Shown here: piece after piece, positions 57,609 to 64,000 of the stretch
How positions within the stretch are numbered: the stretch's first letter is position 1
Layout: every line of letters starts with the position of its first letter
From: Dactylis glomerata
Taxonomy: Eukaryota > Streptophyta > Magnoliopsida > Poales > Poaceae
Assembly (NCBI GenBank): GCA_007115705.1
Contig: QXEO01000247.1
Coordinates: forward strand, 14,930,291-14,994,290
Length of the DNA: 64,000 nt
Reading direction: 5' to 3'
Position numbers and translations under genes: made by a program
The notes under the pieces: model-generated
Databases searched by the model: none
What the model was told of the DNA's origin: nothing
What the model saw: the letters and a program-made list of their open reading frames with translations, nothing else

Positions 57609-58453
57609 TCATGGTGCCGCAGCATCTCGACTCGCCCTCTGACGACCGCTTTCGACGATAATTTGTCGAGCGATACAATCGCCGGTACTTCTACAAGCAG
57701 CATAATGCCGTTCCATGTCGTAGCGACCGCTGGGCGACGGCGGAGGCTTCTTCAGAAGCTCTAGGTCGACTTCAGGGTAGTGCGCATGCACGAAAGCAAG
57801 TGCGACCACAGCCCCGCTGCGCAGATGTGCCCGGACAAAGGAATGTATAGCATGGCCGTTCTCGAATCGATCGAGCAGCGCCGGCAAACCTTCGGGCTGA
57901 TCATTTAGAGGAAACATCGCCTGGTGCACCAGCGCAAGGGCACTTCGGCTCGTCTCAGCCAACGCACCAGCTTGAGCAATCCTATCCTGAAGGAGTGTCA
58001 GCTTCATTGCCTTCGATCGATCAGCCCAGAAGTTATCAGCAACGGAGTTGGCATGATTCTGGGAAGCAATAATATGCGCGTTTACGCGCCGGGCCTCAGC
58101 TGCACTGTCAGGACACGCATCTGCGAACAAGAGAACAAAGACTCAGTCCTGCAGATCCAAGCCAACGTGCAGCCAAAGAAGTTCGAAGACTTACACTTCA
58201 GTGATTTGCCAAGATTTTCGATCTCATCTAGAAGGAATTTCTCGCAGTCCGCAGCATACGACGCCTTCGAAAGAGCAACATCGACCTTGGCAGTAACAAC
58301 CTTTAGTTGGCGCTGCGCGTTCTGGAGCTGATCGCGCAACGACCGAATTAGTGACAACTCGCTCGTGGAGGGCGCTCTTCGCTCAATGGCACCAGCAGTA
58401 CTGCCAGTTGTTTCGTACGAAACAGGCCAAGCACCAGAGGTCAGCGAAGGATC
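57609..58453 (-). CDS. Alternative 3' exon pair of the antisense gene
   Basis: Two exons are supported. 58195-58453 has acceptor TGCAG|GATCC and donor T|GTAAGT; 57609-58120 has acceptor TTCGCAG|ATGCG. They join in phase 1 and total 257 codons including the stop. The first is a coiled coil ('SLRDQLQNAQRQLKVVTAKV', 'ADCEKFLLDEIENLGKSLK'). The second has 'EARRVNAHIIASQNHANSVA' and 'VALAFVHAHYPEVDLELLKK'. This is the usual C-terminal end of cereal 'putative gypsy type transposon' proteins. Entry phase 0 matches the donor of exon 3 in the main gene, so it could be an alternative end, giving 744 residues. An independent promoter was not seen. Confidence 0.6.
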
Positions 58454-58621
58454 CTGCATGAGGAGCCGAACATCACACACAAGCAATGGCAACCAAATGG
58501 CGTGAAGATTAACATAACAGCAGCACAAGTTTTACAACCGAAAGAGTACTAATCGGGGTCACAGCCCTCGATGTGCACCAGCGAAACTAATTACAATTGG
58601 GCACCAGAAGCACTGCTTGCA

Positions 58622-61379
58622 CTACGCCGAACTACCAGCCCTGCTAGACGGCGCGGCGGATGCGCCACGCTTCCGAGCCCTCGCTGCCGCACGCTTCTCG
58701 TTCCTATCGGCCAGGAAGCCCGTCATTCGAGCAGCCAGTTCACGAGCACGCGCGACGTAAGTCTTGGCGGACTTGTCGCGTCCGTCCTTATCCTTTGGGT
58801 ATGTGCTCGTGACCTTGTCAGCATCGAACTCCACGCCATGCATCATCATCATGGAGAAGACAGACTCGGTGCCGATGGTTACCTGACGGCGTACTGCGGC
58901 AAATAACGGATCTTCGCCACCCGCCTTCACCGCCACAGCGTCGAGGATTCCTGCCATGGTGTCGCTAGTCGAGTCGGGTACAGAAGTATCCCGAACGCGA
59001 ACCAGCGTCGACCGCACCCGCGCTAAGAGGTTGACAACCTCTCGGCTCAGGCGTTCGGCAAATCCGATACTGGACTCGATTCCAGCAGGCCCTTTCATCG
59101 CTCCGGCGTCTAATTCGGCAGCAGCTACACAAGCAAGCAGACAGCTAAGTCACAACGTGACTTTTCGCCCCGAAAGTTATTCCGGAAAAAGCTTTGAGAA
59201 CTTACCACGCAAGGCATCAAGTGAAGATTGTAGGCGCTGGGTCAGCTCTCCTTCGCGGGCTTCGGCGTCCAGGCGGCTTTTATCCGCGCGCTCCTTAGCT
59301 TCGGACGATTCGCCCTTCAGTCGGGCGATTTCGTCGTTCAGCTCGGCGACCTTATCCTTCAAACCCGAATTCTCAGTGGTAAGATTGTCCAGCTGAGTTT
59401 TCAGGGAAGTCTTATCAGTAGCAGCTTGGGCCCCAATCCCTAGTCAATAGAAGAAGATGTTCAACAACAAAAGCATCATGTCATACGCAAAGGCGAACTG
59501 TACAAGGAAGGTGGCATTACTCACTTCGAGTTTCGTCGAGCTTCTCAGACAGCTTACGATTCTCTTCCTCTAAGGCGAAGAAGCTCCTGCAAACCTTCGA
59601 CAGGTCCCTAACAACGGGCTAAAGAAAGTCGGGCGACAAATTAACCTTCGAATCATGTTTCGGAGGGCAAGCCCAAGTGTGAACACTTCGACTCACCCTC
59701 GGGGGCTACTAATGGTCAAATACGCGAAGTGCAAGTCGAAAGTCTTTGGACTTACATGGTTGCTAGGACCGGAAGGCCCGCCGGACGAGGAGACAAGCAC
59801 GAATTCTTGTTCCGTCGCCTTCTTCTTGGAAGAGGTCGAAGGCTTCGTCGGAGCAACTTCGGGGGCGATAATATCAGCGACCTTCTCCTGTGAGTCTGCC
59901 GTTTGCTCAAGGGCGTCGTCATGAGGTCGAACCTGGTATCGATCTTGATCCCCCGGACCAGTCGACGTTTCCTCGGTGGAAGATCTGAAGCAATCATCAG
60001 CGTCAGAATCGGACAACCAAATCAAAACAAGACCACAAGTTACACGAAAGAAGAACTTACGATGCGTCGATCCCGAACTTCGGAAGGACCTTTTTCTCTG
60101 TTCGAGGAGGAGGACGGCGGTTCAAAGGCGAGGCAGGGATGGCGCTGTTGTCGTCATCCCCTGAAGAAAAGTGAGTGTCGTCAAGGTCTTCCGAATCCTC
60201 GACAACGTCCGCGACTCGTTGTCTCTTCGGAGCCCTCGGTGGCGATGGAGCAGCGGAGGCCGACCCTTCAGGCACTTCGGCGAAGTCACGCCCCGGATAT
60301 TCGCCCATCTCTGGCTGGGGCGGATAGCATCGGGCTATGTTTATCACCTACACAATGAGAAAGACTGCATTCGACACTGGACGATCCGGCTAAGAAACGA
60401 AGAAGGCATTCGAATAAAAGCATAATCATACCTCGGTGCGGGGAAAGGCTTTGCTGAAGGCCACTGCATCGAAGACCTTCGGCACAGGATCCTTCTTCTT
60501 GATGTTGGTGACGGCGCGTACGCACTCGTCGATTTCGGCTTCGTGCAGCTCATCCTGAGAGATGCGAGTCGAGTCCCGGCGATCGCTGTAATCCCACATG
60601 CAGTGGGCTCGAGCAGCGAGCGGCTGGATTCGGCGCTCGATGAAGGTTCGGATGAGTTGGACTCCCGAAAGTTCCTTCTTCAGAGTAGCTCGAAGCTGTT
60701 GGATCTTCTCCATCAGCGGCTCTGTAATCTTCAACTCCTCGTCCGAAAGGTCGTGCCTCCAGGAGACGCGAGGTCGAAGAACGCCGGTGGGATGGAATTC
60801 CTCAAGTCCGAAGTTTTCGCCGTCGGAGGATTTGTCCTTGGCGTAATACCACTTCGTCCTCCACCCGGGGTTGTTTTCGGGTGTTTGGAGGTTGAAATAC
60901 TCGATGTCTGGGCGCACTTGGACGCCGAAACCGCCAGTCTGATAGGGCAGAGGGTGCCGAATCACGAAGATTCGGCGCCACAGTGCCCAGTGGGGTTCGA
61001 TCCCCAGGAAGCACTCACAAAGCGTGATAAAACACGCAATGTGAAGAACAGAGTTGGGATTCAGGTCATGGAGCTGAATCCCGTAAGCAAAGAGAAGGCC
61101 ACGGAGAAAAGGATGCGGGGGGAAAGACAGACCCCGCAGCAAAAAGGCGATGAAGATTACCCGGAAACCGAGGGGTGGCCGGGGAACGATCTCCGGGCCG
61201 GCGGCGAGCGATTCCGCCGGCGCATTCTTCAGCAGGCCCATCTTCTCGGCCTGGGTCAGCTCCTTGTTGCCAACCTTGGATTGGACCCAGCGGCCAACGC
61301 CGGAGCCTTCAGCATCGGCTGTCTTGGCCTTCTTGGCGGCGGCAGTGGCGCCGGCGGCTGTGGAGCTCCTCTTGCCCAT
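58622..61379 (-). CDS. Element-borne antisense gene, Transposase_28 ('putative gypsy type transposon'), 6 exons
   Basis: Exons are 60432-61379, 60061-60347, 59756-59984, 59525-59618, 59206-59439 and 58622-59124. All introns are GT-AG, mostly GTAAGT or GTGAGT. Phases join without error to 764 codons. Exon 1 starts MGKRSSTAAGATAAAKKAKT, a basic nuclear-signal-like stretch. It holds the conserved domain with 'HPFLRGLLFAYGIQLHDLNP' and 'FLGIEPHWALWRRIFVIRHP' (PF04195 type). Exon 2 is acidic with 'PKRQRVADVVEDSEDLDDTH'. Exons 4-5 form a coiled coil ('LEEENRKLSEKLDE', 'LKDKVAELNDEIARLKGESS'). Exon 6 is helical and ends in a basic tail (KRAAARARKRGAS). The function of this family is unknown. It lies antisense to the element's own genome RNA. 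Confidence 0.8.
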
Positions 61380-61493
61380 GGTCAGGGCGCAGCAAAGATC
61401 GCGGAAATGGAGATGGAAAGGAAGAGCTACAAGGATGCTGCGCGAGGAAGAAGACGATGGCGGCGGAGTGAGATAGACTGTTACCCTGCCACC

Positions 61494-61503
61494 GTTATTT
61501 ATT
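61494..61503 (-). promoter_or_regulatory. TATA-like element for the antisense gene
   Basis: The minus strand reads aataaataac about 115 bases upstream of the ATG at 61379, between GC-rich sequences. Its position fits a core promoter, but the match is weak. Confidence 0.35.
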
Positions 61504-62000
61504 CTAGCTCTAGAGATCTACGTCAGATCTCAACCGTCCATGGCGAAGTGGAAACGGCCGGGTTGATCCGACCGTCCACGTGTCAGCACGCGAGCACCGC
61601 GGCGTCCACTACGCACGGTAGTCAAGGAAACCGCGCCGGTTATTTCTCACCCACGCGCGGGACGTGCGGTCAAACTCTGTCAACGGCCGCGATGCACGGC
61701 TTGAGGGCCCACCACATGTCTTGTCCTGGCAGGCTCAGGCCCGTCCTGCAGAAGATGAGGTGACGACTCGATGCAGTGTGTCGTCAGCGCTGACGCGTTC
61801 CCTAGGGTAAAATGCTGTCTTTTCGACTCAAGGGGTAAAAACTGGCAAAGGCTCTTTCGAGTCCCAAAGGTATGTACCCCTTGCACTCAGATGATCTCTC
61901 GATCGGGTTTCTTTCGAGGTCTTCTGTGCTTTTCTCTTTTGTGCCATTCGAATGAGCATTGAGTTTCTCGACGACTCTGTCTTTCGTTCTTTTGGGGGAA
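61504..62000. other. Upstream region of the antisense gene
   Basis: It contains 'cgtccacgtgtcagcacg' (61573-61590), whose CCACGTGTCA holds a G-box core (CACGTG). Other GC-rich, non-coding sequence follows. No other feature was recognised. Confidence 0.4.
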
Positions 62001-62009
62001 TTTTCCGGT

Positions 62010-62880
62010 CCCTCGAATTATCTCTTTCGGGCCAGCAGCGCCTTCGACATATTCGAGTCAGGGCTCCGGTCCCTCGAATTATCTCTTTCGGGCCAGCAGC
62101 GCCTTCGACATATTCGAGGCTGGACTTCGGCCCCTCGAGCTATTTCTTTCGGGCCAGCAGCGCCTTCAACATATTCGAGTCAGGGCTCCGGTCCCTCGAA
62201 TTATCTCTTTTGGGCCAGCGGCGCCTTCGACATATTCGAGGCTGGACTTCGGCCCCTCGAGCTATTTCTTTCGGGCCAGCAGCGCCTTCGACATATTCGA
62301 GTCAGGGCTCCGGTCCCTCGAATTATCTCTTTCGGGCCAGCAGTGCCTTCGACATATTCGAGTCAGGGCTCCGGTCCCTCGAATTATCTCTTTCGGGCCA
62401 GCAGCGCCTTCGACATATTCGAGGCTGGACTTCGGCCCCTCGAGCTATTTCTTTCGGGCCAGCAGCGCCTTCAACATATTCGAGTCAGGGCTCCGGTCCC
62501 TCGAATTATCTCTTTTGGGCCAGCGGCGCCTTCGACATATTCGAGGCTGGACTTCGGCCCCTCGAGCTATTTCTTTCGGGCCAGCAGCGCCTTCGACATA
62601 TTCGAGTCAGGGCTCCGGTCCCTCGAATTACTTCTTTCGGGCCAGTAGCGCCTTCGACATATTCGAGTCAGGGCTCCGGTCCCTCGAATTATTTCTTTCG
62701 GGCCAGCAGCGCCTTCAACATATTCGAGTCAGGGCTCCGGTCCCTCGAATTATCTCTTTTGGGCCAGCGGCGCCTTCGACATATTCGAGGCTGGACTTCG
62801 GCCCCTCGAGCTACTTCTATCAGGCCAGCAGTGCTCTCGAAATATTCGAGGCAGGGCTTCGATCTTTCGAGCTGTTTCTT
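62010..62880. repeat. 61-bp tandem array, about 14 copies, with higher-order structure
   Basis: The unit contains 'ccctcgaattatctctttcg' and 'gccttcgacatattcgag'. Two unit types alternate: one with 'gagtcagggctccggt', the other with 'gaggctggacttcggc'. Marker variants such as 'ttcaacatattcgag' recur at 62168 and 62473 (305 bp, five units) and at 62717 (four units more). Because 61 is not a multiple of three and no frame has a stop, the array reads as several long ORFs. They are not genes. Confidence 0.93.
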
Positions 62881-63508
62881 TCTACCCAATAACTCTTTTA
62901 GAGATCCGGGTTCGAGTTTCGGACCTTTGGATCATCTTGTTCTAATCTGTCTTTCGGGCTATCAACGCTCCTCAATCAACATGCCCGAATTTTGGTCGCC
63001 ATATACCTGTTCGGATGCCGTATGTCAAATACGAAGGTAAGACCACGATTTGCAACATCGGATGGCCCGGTATTCGTATCAAACGCGCTCTGCCGGAAAT
63101 TTTCCATACCTACGGTATGAAGCTTGCACCGATGGACGCATCGGGTGCCTCACAAATGAACTGGGCTTCGACTTGGTAAGTCCAACGCGGCTCAGGTCGA
63201 GGTAGCGCCAGCCCACGCGGGTTCGAGTCGGGGGACTCGAATCTGAGTAAGCTAACCGTATGTCTTTGCAGCAATGCAATTAACTGAGACCCGGCGTGAG
63301 TCTCAGGCCGGTTATGCGCATCCCTCTGCAAACCCAACTTAACACTTTCGAGGCTCTACACGAGAGCGGCTTGAAAATCACGTATCGAAACGAGCATATT
63401 ATTCGAATGACCCCTGTACATTTGCAGCTTTGCAGGCCAAGTGCTCATGTCGGGTGCGGCTGGGAAGACTTTCGGGAGGAGTCCCTGCCATAGTCTTCGG
63501 CTATCCCA
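62881..63508 (+). other. 3' untranslated interior of the RT-less gypsy element
   Basis: Sequence rich in ttcga / tcgag continues from the tandem array to the polypurine tract. No domain was recognised. Confidence 0.5.
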
Positions 63509-63524
63509 GGCACTCGGGGGCTAC
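63509..63524 (+). promoter_or_regulatory. Polypurine tract of the RT-less gypsy element
   Basis: ggcactcgggggctac lies directly before the LTR start at 63525. The core ctcgggggct also forms the 21/27-bp array at 57 kb. Confidence 0.65.
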
Positions 63525-64000
63525 TGACGAAGGAATGACAGATGGGCCCCCGACATTCGCCTACCTGGTTTTCGGTCCAGGTGGGGTGTCTCAGGAAAGG
63601 CTTTCGAGGCCCGTCAAGGCAGTGTTTCGATGCGGCCCAGGAATATTACTTGGTGTACAAGCGAAGTTTCGAAGAGTCCAAGCTAGATTAGGTCTCGGTT
63701 GATCCGATCTGTACATGGCTTGAGAAACACTCCTGAGACCTAGCCTTATCTTATAAAAGGCTGGGAGGGAGGTTTCGAAACCCTAGAATCACTTCCACCC
63801 ACCTCACGCCGGAGCGCTCGACAACTTAGAGCTCTCTGTCGTTGGCCAGATCCAATCTGCGCCGCCATTGTAACTCCATCATCGTCGCCACCACCTCAAT
63901 ACAAAAGTCAGACAAGCAGGACGTAGGCCTTTTACCTTTCGAGGGGGCTGAACCTGGGTAAATCCTCGTGTCCTTCTGCTTTCGTCTGATCGCCGTCGAG
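63525..64000 (+). repeat. 3' LTR start of the RT-less gypsy element (cut by window end)
   Basis: It begins TGACGAAGGAATGACAG. A TATA box (tataaaa, 63752-63758) sits in 'cttatcttataaaaggctgg', with a putative transcript start about 30 bp on. The rest of the LTR lies outside the window. Confidence 0.75.

Larger units (their letters stand above)
53024..64000 (+). mobile_element. Young RT-less gypsy element with antisense gene (partial)
   Basis: A primer-site-like sequence at 53149-53166, an intact gag-protease ORF, a long 3' region, a polypurine tract (63509-63524) and an LTR start (63525, TGACGAAGG) show one plus-strand element. The LTR runs past the window end. Its first 476 bp do not recur upstream of 53149, so the 5' LTR is truncated or lies only partly in this window; the left end is a guess. 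RT, RNase H and integrase are missing. An antisense, multi-exon gene occupies 57.6-61.4 kb. Gypsy lineages with extra antisense genes (for example maize Grande) are known. The family was not identified. Confidence 0.8.

Noticed and set aside
57609..58453. Treating the downstream pair as an ordinary continuation of exon 6
   Set aside because: Exon 6 ends in a stop codon. Its upstream phase (1) also does not match the phase-0 acceptor at 58453, so only skipping exons 4-6 would keep the frame.
61952..63040. 362-residue plus-strand ORF and overlapping ORFs
   Set aside because: They run through the 61-bp tandem array, where every frame lacks stops. The protein is just the repeat read in rotating frames.

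Overview
The window reads as nuclear DNA from a large-genome grass, most likely Triticeae (wheat, barley or Aegilops). It is almost entirely transposable elements, many nested inside each other, around one recognisable host gene. LTR retrotransposons use tRNA-type primer sites and 5-bp target duplications, Helitrons end in hairpin-CTAG, and Stowaway, Tourist and hAT-like MITEs are present. The host gene is a cereal-type serpin with the family's usual two exons. No rRNA, tRNA or CRISPR was seen.

Layout. 1-6.5 kb: LTR remnant, an hAT-like MITE, two tandem Helitrons (minus) and a copia gag fragment. 6.56-23.46 kb: a 5'-truncated LINE (LINE-A, 16-bp target duplication) split by three later insertions: a 395-bp solo LTR that itself holds a 9.5-kb Athila-like gypsy element, a second LINE with a MITE inside it, and a 5.1-kb Ty1/copia element. 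23.69-48.86 kb: the serpin gene on the minus strand. Exon 2 is at 23788-24687 and exon 1 at 48440-48856, separated by a 23.75-kb intron. The intron holds old copia and gypsy fragments, a split LTR with a 10-kb pol-less copia element inside it, a MITE and a 7.4-kb Helitron.

48.9-53 kb: serpin upstream region with a poly(A) retroposon, a 601-bp hAT-like element, a tiny LINE-tail insertion and a short minisatellite. 53.0-64.0 kb: a young gypsy element with an intact gag-protease ORF and no reverse transcriptase or integrase. It also carries an antisense spliced gene of the 'putative gypsy type transposon' (Transposase_28) family. Six exons join in perfect phase to 764 codons, and a possible alternative 3' exon pair lies further downstream. 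Two tandem-repeat arrays flank this gene. The 3' LTR runs off the window.

How it fits together. The three LTR elements with gag in this window other than the 18-kb copia element have gag, and two of them protease, but no polymerase, so they would depend on enzymes supplied by other elements. The serpin can only be expressed if the transposon-filled intron is spliced. Its second exon also carries a 111-bp in-frame insertion flanked by 12-bp direct repeats. The antisense gene of the gypsy element and the serpin structure are the most interesting findings.
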